Source: Streptomyces sp. NBC_01255
Lineage (GTDB): Bacteria > Actinomycetota > Actinomycetes > Streptomycetales > Streptomycetaceae
Direction: 5' to 3'
Assembly (NCBI RefSeq): GCF_036226445.1
Contig: NZ_CP108474.1
Span: 6,696,001 to 6,760,000 of the forward strand
Length of the DNA: 64,000 bases
A model generated the notes under the pieces. It was given only the letters and a program-made list of their open reading frames with translations. It was not told the origin of the DNA and searched no databases. The translations under genes were made by a program, and so were the position numbers. This document shows positions 8,720 through 17,383 of the stretch, in pieces (the stretch's first letter is position 1; each line of letters starts with the position of its first letter).

Positions 8720-9711
8720 GCCTCGGCGCTCCGCCGCCGCAGGAAGACGGCCACGCACGCGGCCAGCAGGAACCCGGTGATCATCTGGCCAGCGTAGGAC
8801 AGCTGTGCGAGGGCCGGGACCTGCTTGGCCGGATCGGTCTCCGGCATGAGGCAGACCAGCGACATGTACGCGCCCCAGCACCCCACCGCGCCGGTGGAGA
8901 CCCAGGCCAGGGCGAGGACGGGCCGCACCCCGAGCCGCGCGGGCCGCCGCAGGACGAGAAGGAGGGTGAAGACGACCGCGGCGGCGAGGAAGGCGAGCCC
9001 GATGGCGCTGAGGACGTAGAAGTCGGAGTCCCGTTCGGCGGCCCGCTGGGCGGAGAGACCCCTGGCCGAGCCGGAGAGCCAGATCAGCTGGACCGTCGCG
9101 GGGACGAGCGAGAGCACCGCGCCGGCCAGGGCGGCGGCCCTCACGCCGGGCCCGGAGACGCGTGCCGAGACCTCGCCGAGCCGGCCGCGCCAGACGTGGC
9201 CCCAGCGGTCCCGTGCGTAGAGGACGAAGAGGGTGCCGAGGGCGAGGCCCTGGAGGATGAAGCCGCCGTAGACGACGGCGAAGACCCAGCCGTCCAGGAA
9301 GGGTTCTTTGGGGGCGGCGGCCCGTTCGTCACCGGTGAGGAGCGCGATCGCGAGCTGCGCCGGGTACCCGGCCATGATCGGCGCGAGGAGTCCGGTCGCC
9401 GCCCACATCGGGAAGGCGAGCAGCCAGGCCCGTACCCGAAGGCCCCACGCCTGGGTGAGCAGCAGGGCGAGGACGATCACGGCAGCGTCGGCGAGGACCG
9501 AGATCGAGTTGGCGACGGCGAGCATCGTCCGGTGCTCCAGGAGCACGCTCCCGGCGGGGATGCCGAGTTCGCCGCCCGCCACCCAGACGATCTTGAGCGC
9601 GATGTACGGGAGGCAGGCGACGATCGCGAGGACGCGCAGCACGCGGCGGAGGACGGTGGGGCGGTACGCGGCGGAGGGCGCCGGGCTGAGGCGGTGCGCG
9701 GTCGGTGTCAT
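8716..9711 (-). CDS. Polytopic membrane protein, first gene of the two-component operon
   Basis: This 331-residue protein has about eight hydrophobic segments and no enzymatic motif that I can see. It is the first gene of a three-gene operon; its stop overlaps the start of the histidine kinase (GTGA). That tight coupling suggests it is a sensory accessory or a regulated membrane protein working with the kinase. I do not recognise a named family. The ATG at 9711 begins a basic N-terminus that leads into the first membrane segment. Confidence 0.82.
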   Translation of the reverse strand: MTPTAHRLSPAPSAAYRPTVLRRVLRVLAIVACLPYIALKIVWVAGGELGIPAGSVLLEHRTMLAVANSISVLADAAVIVLALLLTQAWGLRVRAWLLAFPMWAATGLLAPIMAGYPAQLAIALLTGDERAAAPKEPFLDGWVFAVVYGGFILQGLALGTLFVLYARDRWGHVWRGRLGEVSARVSGPGVRAAALAGAVLSLVPATVQLIWLSGSARGLSAQRAAERDSDFYVLSAIGLAFLAAAVVFTLLLVLRRPARLGVRPVLALAWVSTGAVGCWGAYMSLVCLMPETDPAKQVPALAQLSYAGQMITGFLLAACVAVFLRRRSAEA

Positions 9712-9801
9712 GGCTCCACGTTCCCGTGAGGGGTGCCGGTGCCACGTCCTGCCGTGTGCTGAACCGTCTCCGCCGCGCGGGGGAGGAGCCCTCCGCCTCG
9801 C

Positions 9802-9821
9802 CCCGCCTCGGGGGAGGCGGG
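9802..9821. promoter_or_regulatory. Hairpin in the divergent intergenic region before the cupin gene
   Basis: CCCGCCTC at 9802-9809 pairs with GAGGCGGG at 9814-9821 across a GGGG loop. It lies between two divergent genes and so is not an obvious terminator. Its role is unknown. Confidence 0.4.
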
Positions 9822-9831
9822 ACGAGACGGA

Positions 9832-9879
9832 ATTGACCCATGATTTGCATGATCAATTGACCCATTCCCCGGGGTCAAT
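9832..9879. promoter_or_regulatory. Three ATTGACCC boxes upstream of the cupin gene (putative operator)
   Basis: ATTGACCC occurs at 9832-9839 and 9856-9863 as direct repeats 24 bases apart. Its complement GGGTCAAT lies at 9872-9879, forming an inverted repeat with the second copy around CCCCGGGG. The block ends about 20 bases before the cupin start and is A/T-rich against its surroundings. It looks like a binding site for a dimeric regulator not encoded next door; the TTGACC cores could also serve as -35 elements. Confidence 0.6.
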
Positions 9880-9899
9880 GGCCCACTAAAGTAGTGATC

Positions 9900-10397
9900 A
9901 TGAACGAGAACGCGACCTTCGCCCCCCTCCTGACCCGCGCCGCCACCGCCGAGACCACCGCCGACCCGAGCAGCGTGATGACGCTCCTCGCCGACTCCGA
10001 CACCACCGGCGGGCAGCTCACGAGCTACCGCTCCTCGTTCGCGAAGGGCGCGGTCGGCGCCCCGGCGCACTTCCACACCAAGGCCTCGGAGATGTTCTTC
10101 GTCCTCGGCGGCTCGCTCCAGGTCCTCGTCGGCGAAGAGCTGACCGTCCTGGAGCAGGGCGACTTCCTCCTCGTCCCGCCGCACACCCCGCACGCCTTCG
10201 CGGCGGCGCCCGGCGCCGAGGCGGACGTCCTCTTCGCCTTCACGCCCGGCATGGCCCGCTTCGACTACCTGCGCCTCCTCGGCCGGGTCATGCGCGGCGA
10301 GGCGAGCTTCGAGGAGATCAAGGCGTCCTCGGAGCAGTACGACAACCACTACGTGGACAGCCCGGTCTGGCAGAAGGCCCTCGCCGAGCGTGGCTGA
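9900..10397 (+). CDS. Cupin-domain protein
   Basis: This 165-residue protein is a single-domain cupin. The first cupin motif includes HFHTKASEMFFVLGG and the second VPPHTPHAF, which provide the usual histidines for one metal ion. Related proteins are dioxygenase-like or isomerase-like, but the substrate is unknown. The ATG at 9900 is preferred over the GTG two codons earlier. There is no clear ribosome site, and a TAAAGT at 9887-9892 is placed like a -10 box for a leaderless transcript. The upstream ATTGACCC boxes suggest specific control. Confidence 0.85.
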   Translation: MNENATFAPLLTRAATAETTADPSSVMTLLADSDTTGGQLTSYRSSFAKGAVGAPAHFHTKASEMFFVLGGSLQVLVGEELTVLEQGDFLLVPPHTPHAFAAAPGAEADVLFAFTPGMARFDYLRLLGRVMRGEASFEEIKASSEQYDNHYVDSPVWQKALAERG

Positions 10398-10421
10398 CGC
10401 CCTCTGTCGGTCGGGGCGGGC

Positions 10422-11192
10422 TCAGAGGCGGCGGGTCGCCAGCGTCAGCCGGTCCCGCGCGTCGAAGAGCGCGTCCTTGATCATCTGCTCGTGGGCCGGG
10501 GTGAGCCGCGCCACCGGCACCGAGCAGCTGATCGCGTCCCGCGCCGGGGTCCGGTAGGGGATCGCGATCCCGAAGCAGCGCAGCCCGAGGGTGTTCTCCT
10601 CGCGGTCCACCGAGAAGCCCTGCTCGCGGATGACGTGCAGCTCCTCGATGAGCTTCTCGCGGTCGGTGATCGTGTGCTCGGTCAGCGCCGGCAGGGTTTC
10701 CGGGAGCAGCTTGCGCACCTGCTCGTCGGTGTGGGTGGCGAGCAGCGCCTTGCCGAGCGAGGTCGAGTGCGCGGGCAGCCGGCGCCCGACCCGGGTGAAC
10801 GGCCGCAGGTAGTGCTGGGACTGGCGCGTCGCCAGGTAGACCACGTTGGTGCCGTCGAGCCGTGCGAGGTGGATGGTCTCGGTGGTGTCGTCGGAGAGCC
10901 GGTCCAGCGTCGGCCGGGCGGCGGCCACGACCTCGTCGCCGTCGATGTACGAGGTGCCGACGAGCAGCGCCCGCACCCCGATGCCGTACCGCGTGCCGGT
11001 GGCGTCCGTCTCCACCCAGCCCAGCTCGACCAGGGTGCGCAGCAGCATGTACAGGCTGGACTTGGGGTAGCCGACGGCCTCCTGGACGGCGGCGAGCGAG
11101 TGCATCCCGGGGCGCCCGGCGAAGTACTCCAGCAGCTCCACGGTCCGCACCGCGGACTTCACCTGTGCCCCACCCGCGTCGGCAGTCGCCAT
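10422..11192 (-). CDS. IclR-family transcriptional regulator
   Basis: This 256-residue regulator has an N-terminal winged HTH (about residues 10-70, with SLAAVQEAVGYPKSSLYMLLRTL) and a C-terminal IclR effector domain (about 85-250, with TSLGKALLA and FSVDREENTLGLRCFGIAI). The ATG at 11192 follows a GGGGCGAGGG ribosome site; the frame is open further upstream but without family-like sequence. It is transcribed away from the aldehyde dehydrogenase gene, and the shared space carries two GTTC-N8-GAAC boxes that are plausible binding sites. It most likely controls the dehydrogenase and itself. Confidence 0.92.
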   Translation of the reverse strand: MATADAGGAQVKSAVRTVELLEYFAGRPGMHSLAAVQEAVGYPKSSLYMLLRTLVELGWVETDATGTRYGIGVRALLVGTSYIDGDEVVAAARPTLDRLSDDTTETIHLARLDGTNVVYLATRQSQHYLRPFTRVGRRLPAHSTSLGKALLATHTDEQVRKLLPETLPALTEHTITDREKLIEELHVIREQGFSVDREENTLGLRCFGIAIPYRTPARDAISCSVPVARLTPAHEQMIKDALFDARDRLTLATRRL

Positions 11193-11316
11193 GACCCTCG
11201 CCCCTTTTTCCGTTGTCCGGTCGTCCCGGCGGTCGCCCCCGGCCCGCCCTGGCCACCTGGCCGAGCGGGCCCCTTGTGGAGACGGCCGGGCCGTCAATAG
11301 AGTCCCTCGCAGACGC

Positions 11317-11351
11317 GTTCATCTACGGGAACGGCGTTCAGAATAGCGAAC
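11317..11351. promoter_or_regulatory. Tandem GTTC-N8-GAAC boxes, putative IclR operators
   Basis: Two 16-bp boxes of the same form, GTTC-N8-GAAC, lie at 11317-11332 and 11336-11351, nineteen bases (about two helical turns) apart and directly before the aldehyde dehydrogenase start. They sit in the divergent space next to an IclR-family regulator. That the regulator binds them is inference. Confidence 0.65.
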
Positions 11352-11357
11352 AGGGGC

Positions 11358-12857
11358 GTGGCGGTGGCGGCAGAACCAGTGTGGAGTGTGGACCCCCGGA
11401 CGGGGAAGCCGCGCGAGCAGGTTGCGGTGGAGGCCACAGCGGAGGAGGTCGACCGGGCGGTCAGGGCCGCGCACGGCGCCCGGGACGCGCTCGCCGACCG
11501 CACGGTGCGGGCCGCCTTCCTCCGTACCGCGGCCGACCTCCTCGACGAGGCGCGCGAGCACGTCATCGAGGCCGCCGACGCCGAGACCGCCCTCGGGCCC
11601 GTCCGCCTCACCGGCGAACTCGCGCGGACCACCGCCCAGTTGCGGGCCTTCGCCGAGGTCGTCACGGAGGGGTCCTTCCTCGACATCCGGATCGACCTCC
11701 CCGACCCGGACGCCACCCCGCCCCGGTCCGACATGCGCCGCTGGAAGATCCCGCTCGGCGTCGTCGCCGTCTACGCGGCCAGCAACTTCCCGCTCGCGTT
11801 CTCCGTGCCCGGCGGCGACACGGCGAGCGCCCTCGCGGCCGGCTGCCCCGTGGTGGTCAAGGCCCACCCCGACCACCCGGCCACCTCCGAACTCTGCGCC
11901 TCGCTGCTGCGCCGGGCCGCCGCCAAGGAGGGCCTGCCCGAGGACGTCGTCGTCCTCGTCCACGGCTTCGACGCGGGCGTGGAGCTCGTCCGCCACCCGC
12001 TCGTCGCGGCGGCGGGCTTCACCGGATCGGTACGCGGCGGACGGGCGCTCTTCGACGCGGCCGCCGCCCGGCCCGTACCCATCCCCTTCCACGGCGAACT
12101 CGGCTCCCTCAACCCGGTCGTGATCACCCCGGCCGCCGCCGAGGAGCGCCCCGAGGAGCTCGGGGCCGGCCTGGCCGGCTCCATGACCCTGGGCGCGGGC
12201 CAGTTCTGCACCAAGCCCGGATTCGTCCTGGCCCCCCGCGGCGAGGCAGGCGATCGCTTCCTCGCCGCCCTCACCGCCAGGGTCAGCGAGACCGAACCGG
12301 CCGTCATGCTCGACCACCGCATGCGGGACGCCTTCGTCACCGGGGTCGCCGAGCGCGGCGCGCTCGACGGGGTGCGGAGCCCCGTCACCCCGGGCGCGGG
12401 CGGCGAGCACACGGTCAGCGCGGGCGTCCTCGCCGTCGACGCCGGCCGGCTCACCGGCGGCGGCCACCACCTCCTCCTGGAGGAGTGCTTCGGACCCGTC
12501 ACCGTGGTCGCCCGCTACTCCTCCCGCGAGGAGGTCACCGCCGTCCTCGCCCTGCTGCCGGGCAACCTCACCGCCACGCTGCACATCGCCGAGGAGGACG
12601 AGGCCGCGGCTCCGCTCCTCGCCGAACTCACCCCGCTCGCGGGCCGCGTCCTCGTCAACGGCTGGCCCACCGGGGTCGCCGTCGCCGCCGCGCAGCACCA
12701 CGGCGGCCCCTACCCGGCCACCACCTCCACCAGCACCTCGGTCGGCGCGACCGCGATCGAGCGCTGGCTCCGCCCGGTCACGTACCAGTCGACCCCCGGG
12801 CACCTGCTCCCGCCGGAGCTCCGGGACGGCAACCCGCTGGACCTGCCGAGGCGTTGA
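11358..12857 (+). CDS. NADP-type aldehyde dehydrogenase (alpha-ketoglutarate semialdehyde dehydrogenase-like)
   Basis: This 499-residue enzyme belongs to the aldehyde dehydrogenase superfamily, in the subgroup that includes alpha-ketoglutarate semialdehyde dehydrogenases of sugar-acid and hydroxyproline catabolism. Visible motifs are AASNFPLAFSVPGGDTASAL (substrate tunnel and Asn), FTGSVRGG (cofactor loop), FHGELGSLNP (general-base Glu) and GAGQFCTKPG with the catalytic Cys. Start choice is uncertain: GTG 11358, or GTG 11364, which is better spaced from CAGGGG. It is divergent from an IclR regulator. No other gene of those pathways is nearby, so the substrate is open. Confidence 0.9.
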   Translation: MAVAAEPVWSVDPRTGKPREQVAVEATAEEVDRAVRAAHGARDALADRTVRAAFLRTAADLLDEAREHVIEAADAETALGPVRLTGELARTTAQLRAFAEVVTEGSFLDIRIDLPDPDATPPRSDMRRWKIPLGVVAVYAASNFPLAFSVPGGDTASALAAGCPVVVKAHPDHPATSELCASLLRRAAAKEGLPEDVVVLVHGFDAGVELVRHPLVAAAGFTGSVRGGRALFDAAAARPVPIPFHGELGSLNPVVITPAAAEERPEELGAGLAGSMTLGAGQFCTKPGFVLAPRGEAGDRFLAALTARVSETEPAVMLDHRMRDAFVTGVAERGALDGVRSPVTPGAGGEHTVSAGVLAVDAGRLTGGGHHLLLEECFGPVTVVARYSSREEVTAVLALLPGNLTATLHIAEEDEAAAPLLAELTPLAGRVLVNGWPTGVAVAAAQHHGGPYPATTSTSTSVGATAIERWLRPVTYQSTPGHLLPPELRDGNPLDLPRR

Positions 12858-12860
12858 CCC

Positions 12861-13880
12861 TCAGTGGCGCACGCGCACCACGATCTTCCCGGTGTGCGTG
12901 TTGGACTCCATCAGCCGATGGGCGTCGGTGATCCGCTCCAGACCCTCGAAGGTCTCGGCGATCACCGGCGCCAGGGACCCGTCCCGCAGCCCCGAGCCGA
13001 TGAACCCGGCCGCGCGCCGCCGCCCCTCCTCCGTCCTGGCGAGCGCCCCGTTGGCGTATCCGTGCGTGGTCAGCGGCCAGTTCATCGACAGCTCGACCGG
13101 CCGCGGGTCCAGGAAGCCGTACAGCACGGCCGTGCCACCGGGCCGCAGCGCGTCCCCGAGCCGGGCGAAACCGGGCCCGCCGATCGCGTCGAACACCAGG
13201 TCCGCGCCGGCCCCGCCCGTGATCCGCCGCACCTCCTCCACCAGGGCATCGGCGTCCTTGTCCTCCGTCACGATCACGTGCGCGGCCCCGAGCTCCAGCA
13301 GCCGCTTCCGCTTGCCCTCGCCGCGCGTGGTGGCGATCGGCACCGCGCCGATCCGCAGCGCGGTCTGGATCGCGGCCGTCCCCACCCCGCTCGACGCCCC
13401 CGTGATCACCACATGGTCGCCGGGCCGCAGTCCACCGGTCAGGACCATCCCGCCGTACGCGGTGAAGTACGTCAGCCAGACCGCCGCCCCCGTCACCGCG
13501 TCCACCCCCTCGGGCCGGGCCACCACGTACTCCTCCGGCAGCACCACGTGCTCCGCGTACACGCCGTGGATCCCGAAGTCGAAGTTGGCCGCCGCCATCA
13601 CCGGATCGCCCGGGGCGTAGGCGGTGACGCCCGCGCCGACCTCCTCCACCACGCCCGCCGCCTCGTAGCCGAGCCGCGAACCGGGCAGCGTCGCCGGGTA
13701 GTAGTAGGTGCCCTCGCGGAACAGCGCCTCGGCGCGGTTGAGTCCGATCGCCTCGACCCGTACGAGCACCTCCCCGGGCCCGGGGGCGGGCAGCGCCACC
13801 TCCTCCACCGTCAGCACCTCGGGGCCGCCGGTCTCGTGGAACAGAACCGCCTTGGTCGTCCTGCCAGTTGTCGTCGTCAT
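12861..13880 (-). CDS. Zinc-independent MDR-family oxidoreductase (quinone oxidoreductase-like)
   Basis: This 339-residue medium-chain dehydrogenase/reductase has a GroES-like N-terminal half and a Rossmann fold with the NADP-binding GASSGVGTAAIQ. It lacks the cysteine lobe of structural-zinc alcohol dehydrogenases, as expected of quinone oxidoreductase or enoyl-reductase relatives. The ATG at 13880 gives the usual length. It is divergent from an AraC regulator and separated from it by a long inverted repeat, so that regulator probably controls it. It converges with the aldehyde dehydrogenase gene with a 3-base gap. Confidence 0.9.
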   Translation of the reverse strand: MTTTTGRTTKAVLFHETGGPEVLTVEEVALPAPGPGEVLVRVEAIGLNRAEALFREGTYYYPATLPGSRLGYEAAGVVEEVGAGVTAYAPGDPVMAAANFDFGIHGVYAEHVVLPEEYVVARPEGVDAVTGAAVWLTYFTAYGGMVLTGGLRPGDHVVITGASSGVGTAAIQTALRIGAVPIATTRGEGKRKRLLELGAAHVIVTEDKDADALVEEVRRITGGAGADLVFDAIGGPGFARLGDALRPGGTAVLYGFLDPRPVELSMNWPLTTHGYANGALARTEEGRRRAAGFIGSGLRDGSLAPVIAETFEGLERITDAHRLMESNTHTGKIVVRVRH

Positions 13881-13901
13881 GCCTCGACCGTACGAAGGTG
13901 C

Positions 13902-13953
13902 GGCGAGACGATCCATATCCCCATGACTCCCGGTCATATCCGATCGTCTCGCC
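13902..13953. promoter_or_regulatory. 12-bp inverted repeat between oxidoreductase and AraC genes
   Basis: GGCGAGACGATC at 13902-13913 is perfectly repeated in inverted orientation (GATCGTCTCGCC) at 13942-13953, with 28 bases between. It sits centrally in the divergent promoter region and is a good candidate operator for the AraC-family protein encoded at its right edge. Confidence 0.65.
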
Positions 13954-13980
13954 CCCCTCGACGAGGAGTACGGTGCCGGG

Positions 13981-14895
13981 ATGGACGTACTGAGCGATGC
14001 CATCGCCGCCATGCGCACCGGGCGGCCCCACTCCTCCCGCACGGTCCGCTTCGCGCCCTGGGGCTTCCGCTTCGCCCCGAGCAAGGGCGCCGGATTCCAT
14101 GTCGTCCTCCAGGGCACCGCCTGGCTCATCCCCCCGGACGACGGCGCCCCCGTCAGGCTCGGCCCCGGCGACGTCGTCCTGCTCGCCCACGGCACCGGCC
14201 ACGGCCTCGCGGACCGCCCCGACACCCCGCTCGTCGACGCCCTGCCGGCCGCCGACGGCTCCTGGCCCACCGTGCCCGACCGGGGGCCCGTCGGCGCCGA
14301 GGAGACCCTGCTGCTCTGCGGCGCCTACCAGCTCAGCCGGGCCCGCGCGCACCCGCTCCTCACCGAGCTCCCCCCGTACGTCCACCTCCCCGCCCGGGTC
14401 GGCGCCCACCCCCGGCTGCGGGCCGCAGTCGACCTGCTCGGCGCCGAACTCGCCGAACCCCAGCCGGGATCCGACGCCATCGTGCCCGCCCTGCTCGACA
14501 CCCTGCTCCTCTACCTGCTGCGCACCTGGTGGCTCACCGAGTGCGGCGACCGGTCCGCCGGCTGGTCGGCCGCCCTGAGCGACCCGGTGGTCGCCGGCGC
14601 CCTCCGGGCCCTCCACGACGACCCGGCCAGAGCCTGGACGGTCGAGGAACTCGGCGCCCTCGGCGGCCTCTCCCGCGCGGCCTTCGCCCGCCGCTTCACC
14701 GCCCTCGTCGGCCGGTCCCCGCTCGCGTACCTCACCTGGTGGCGCATGACGACGGCGGGCCGCCTCCTGCGCACGGACGACCTCCCGCTCCGCGCGGTGG
14801 CCGAACGCTCCGGATACTCCTCGGAGTTCGCCTTCGCCAAGGCCTTCAAGCGGGAGTACGGGATGGCCCCGGGCCGCTACCGCAAGGGCGCCTGA
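13981..14895 (+). CDS. AraC-family transcriptional regulator with cupin sensor domain
   Basis: This 304-residue protein has an N-terminal cupin-like effector domain (about 20-190, AraC cupin_6 type) and two C-terminal HTH motifs (about 215-300, with LGGLSRAAFARRFTALVGRSPLAYL and RYRKGA at the end). Such proteins usually activate a divergent oxidoreductase gene in response to a small molecule; here that is the MDR oxidoreductase. It converges with an MFS gene. Confidence 0.92.
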   Translation: MDVLSDAIAAMRTGRPHSSRTVRFAPWGFRFAPSKGAGFHVVLQGTAWLIPPDDGAPVRLGPGDVVLLAHGTGHGLADRPDTPLVDALPAADGSWPTVPDRGPVGAEETLLLCGAYQLSRARAHPLLTELPPYVHLPARVGAHPRLRAAVDLLGAELAEPQPGSDAIVPALLDTLLLYLLRTWWLTECGDRSAGWSAALSDPVVAGALRALHDDPARAWTVEELGALGGLSRAAFARRFTALVGRSPLAYLTWWRMTTAGRLLRTDDLPLRAVAERSGYSSEFAFAKAFKREYGMAPGRYRKGA

Positions 14896-14901
14896 GCGCG
14901 C

Positions 14902-16290
14902 TCAGCGGGCCGGGCGACCCGGCAGGCGCAGCGAGACCAGGGTCGTCAGGGCGAGCAGCCCCGCGCTGATCAGCAGGCTCGTCCGCAGCGCCGTCTCCAT
15001 GCCGGCCATGTCGTGGGCCGCCAGCGAGCCGAAGACCGCGATCGCGAGCGCGCCCGCCGTCTGGCGGATCGCGTTGAGCAGGCCCGCCGCCGTGCCCGCG
15101 CGTTCCGCCGGCACCGCCTCCATCATCGAGGCGATCAGCGGCGGCAGCGAGAAGCCCGCGCCCAGCGCCAGCGGCACGAGCAGCAGGGCCTGGGACGGGA
15201 GGGAGGAGTCCGCGTCCACGGCGAGCAGGCCGAGCAGGCCGGCCACCGCGACCGCCTGGCCCACCACGATCGGCAGCCTCGCCCCGTACCGGGCCGCGGC
15301 CTTCGCCGACAGGAGGTTCACCCCGGCGAGCAGCCCCGTCATCGGCAGGAACATCAGCCCCGCGCCCAGCGCCGAGAGGCCGAGCACCTGCTGGAAGAAG
15401 AGGCTGAAGACGAAGATCATCCCGTAGAAGGCCACGCTGTTCGCCGCGCCCGCCGTCACCGCCACCGCCACCGTCGTGTTCCGGAAGAGCCCCAGCGGCA
15501 CCATCGGATGGCGCCGCCGCGCCTCGATCAGCAGGAAGGCGGCCAGGGAGACGGCCGCGACCCCCAGCGCCCACCAGGCCCCCGTCCCGCCCTCGATGGC
15601 CGCGAAGGTCAGCGCGCCGACCGCCGTCCCGGCCGTCAGCTGCCCCGGCACGTCGAGCGGCGCGGGCCGCCGCTCCGAGCGCGCCACCCGGGTCAGCAGC
15701 GCGAGCGCGAGAAGCCCGAGCGGCAGGTTGACGAAGAAGATCCCGCGCCAGCTCCAGGCCGTCGTCAGGGCCCCGCCCACGACAGGGCCGAGCGCCACCG
15801 CGACCGTCCCGCCCGCCGCCCACAGCGACACCGCCCGCGCCCGCCGCTCCGGATCGCCGTACGCCTCGCGCACCAGGGCGAGCGAGGCCGGCAGCATCAC
15901 GGCCGCCGCCGCGCCCTGCACCGCCCGGGCGGCGAGCAGCGAGGGGAGGCCGGGGGCCAGCCCGCAGGCGGCCGAGGCGAGGGTGAAGGCGACGACCCCG
16001 ACCCCGTACGCCCGGGCCGCCCCGAACCGGTCGGCGAGCGCCCCGCTGGACAGCAGGAGCGCGGCGAACACCAGCGTGTACGCGTCGACCACCCACTGGA
16101 GACCGGTCATGCCCGTGCCCAGGTCGGCGCCGATCGCGGGCAGGGCGACGTTGACCACCGAGGTGTCGAGGGTGATGAGGGCGAAGCCGAGCGTCGCGGC
16201 GGCCAGGGCCGGAGCCGGACCGGGGGAGGGTGTTCCGTCAGACGTGTCGCGGCGGGTGGCGGGGGCTTCGGTGAGGTCGGTCGATGACAT
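14902..16290 (-). CDS. MFS drug-type transporter (DHA2, 14-segment)
   Basis: This 462-residue permease has the DHA2-family signature segments LDTSVVNVALPAIGADL near the N-terminus and WVVDAYTLVFAALLL after it, with about fourteen hydrophobic segments. Members export drugs, toxic organic compounds or secondary metabolites by proton antiport. The ATG at 16290 follows a GGTGGGGAC site. It is divergent (70-base gap) from a GlxA-type AraC regulator, which is its likely controller. Confidence 0.92.
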   Translation of the reverse strand: MSSTDLTEAPATRRDTSDGTPSPGPAPALAAATLGFALITLDTSVVNVALPAIGADLGTGMTGLQWVVDAYTLVFAALLLSSGALADRFGAARAYGVGVVAFTLASAACGLAPGLPSLLAARAVQGAAAAVMLPASLALVREAYGDPERRARAVSLWAAGGTVAVALGPVVGGALTTAWSWRGIFFVNLPLGLLALALLTRVARSERRPAPLDVPGQLTAGTAVGALTFAAIEGGTGAWWALGVAAVSLAAFLLIEARRRHPMVPLGLFRNTTVAVAVTAGAANSVAFYGMIFVFSLFFQQVLGLSALGAGLMFLPMTGLLAGVNLLSAKAAARYGARLPIVVGQAVAVAGLLGLLAVDADSSLPSQALLLVPLALGAGFSLPPLIASMMEAVPAERAGTAAGLLNAIRQTAGALAIAVFGSLAAHDMAGMETALRTSLLISAGLLALTTLVSLRLPGRPAR

Positions 16291-16360
16291 GTCCCCACCT
16301 TCGTGACCGGCGCGGACGTAGAGTAGTGGCCGGAATGCCATATGCCCGGAGGTTCTGGCC

Positions 16361-17377
16361 ATGTCGATCACGCACGCCGTCCCACGCGTCCAGCGCGTCG
16401 CCGTGATCGCCGCCCCGCCCGTCTCCATGTTCAACCTGGCCATTCCCGAGATGCTCTTCGGGAAGGTCGAGATCGACGGCCGGCCCGGGTACGAGACGGT
16501 CATCTGCGCCCCCGACCCCGGTCCCGTCGCCACCACCGGCGGCCTCGACCTGCTCGTCCCGCACGGCCTCGACGCCGTGGACGCCGCCGACACCGTGATC
16601 CTCGCGGGCAGCGGCTCGTACACGGACCCCGACCCCCGCATCCTCGACGCGCTGCGCCGTGCCGCCGCCGCGGGCAAGCGGATCGCCTCGATCTGCACCG
16701 GCGCCTTCGCGCTCGCCGAGGCGGGGCTGCTCGACGGCCGGGCGGCGACGACGTACTGGGCGTACCGGGAGCTGCTCGCCGAGCGCCACCCGGCCGTCGA
16801 CCTCCAGGACGACGTCCTCTTCGTCCAGGACGGCCCCCTCCTCACCTCCTCCGGATACGCGGCGGGCATCGACCTCTGCCTCCACGTCATCCGCACCGAC
16901 CACGGCGCCGCCGTCGCCAACACCGTCGCCCGGCTCGCCCTCGTCGCACCCGTACGGCCCGGCGGCCAGACCCAGTTCACCCAGACCCCACTGCCGCCCG
17001 AGCGCGGGATCTCCTTCGCCGACACGCGCGCGTGGGCCATGGGGCGCCTCGACGAACCGCTCACGCTTACCGACCTCGCCCGGCACGCCGGGACCTCCGT
17101 CCGCACCCTCTCGCGCCGCTTCCACGCCGAGACCGGGGTCAGCCCGCTCCAGTGGCTGCTCCACCAGCGCGTCGAGCGGGCCAAGGAGCTCCTGGAGGCC
17201 ACCTCCCTCGGCATGGACCAGGTCGCCCGCGCGAGCGGCCTCGGCTCGGGGGACTCGCTCCGGCAGCACCTGCTGCGGCGCACCGGCCTCACCCCGAGCG
17301 CGTACCGGGCCTCCTTCAGCCGCCTGGCCGCGCGGACCGGGCTCCCCGGAACCGGAGCGCGGGCCGCCGCGTCCTGA
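16361..17377 (+). CDS. GlxA-type AraC regulator (DJ-1/PfpI domain plus AraC HTH)
   Basis: This 338-residue regulator has an N-terminal class I glutamine-amidotransferase-like/DJ-1 domain (about 10-190) with the nucleophile-elbow sequence ICTGAFALAEAGLLDG, and a C-terminal AraC HTH pair (about 220-320). It is transcribed away from the MFS exporter gene, a common arrangement in which the regulator controls the exporter. The GNAT gene starts seven bases past its stop and may be co-transcribed. Confidence 0.92.
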   Translation: MSITHAVPRVQRVAVIAAPPVSMFNLAIPEMLFGKVEIDGRPGYETVICAPDPGPVATTGGLDLLVPHGLDAVDAADTVILAGSGSYTDPDPRILDALRRAAAAGKRIASICTGAFALAEAGLLDGRAATTYWAYRELLAERHPAVDLQDDVLFVQDGPLLTSSGYAAGIDLCLHVIRTDHGAAVANTVARLALVAPVRPGGQTQFTQTPLPPERGISFADTRAWAMGRLDEPLTLTDLARHAGTSVRTLSRRFHAETGVSPLQWLLHQRVERAKELLEATSLGMDQVARASGLGSGDSLRQHLLRRTGLTPSAYRASFSRLAARTGLPGTGARAAAS

Positions 17378-17383
17378 ACCTTC

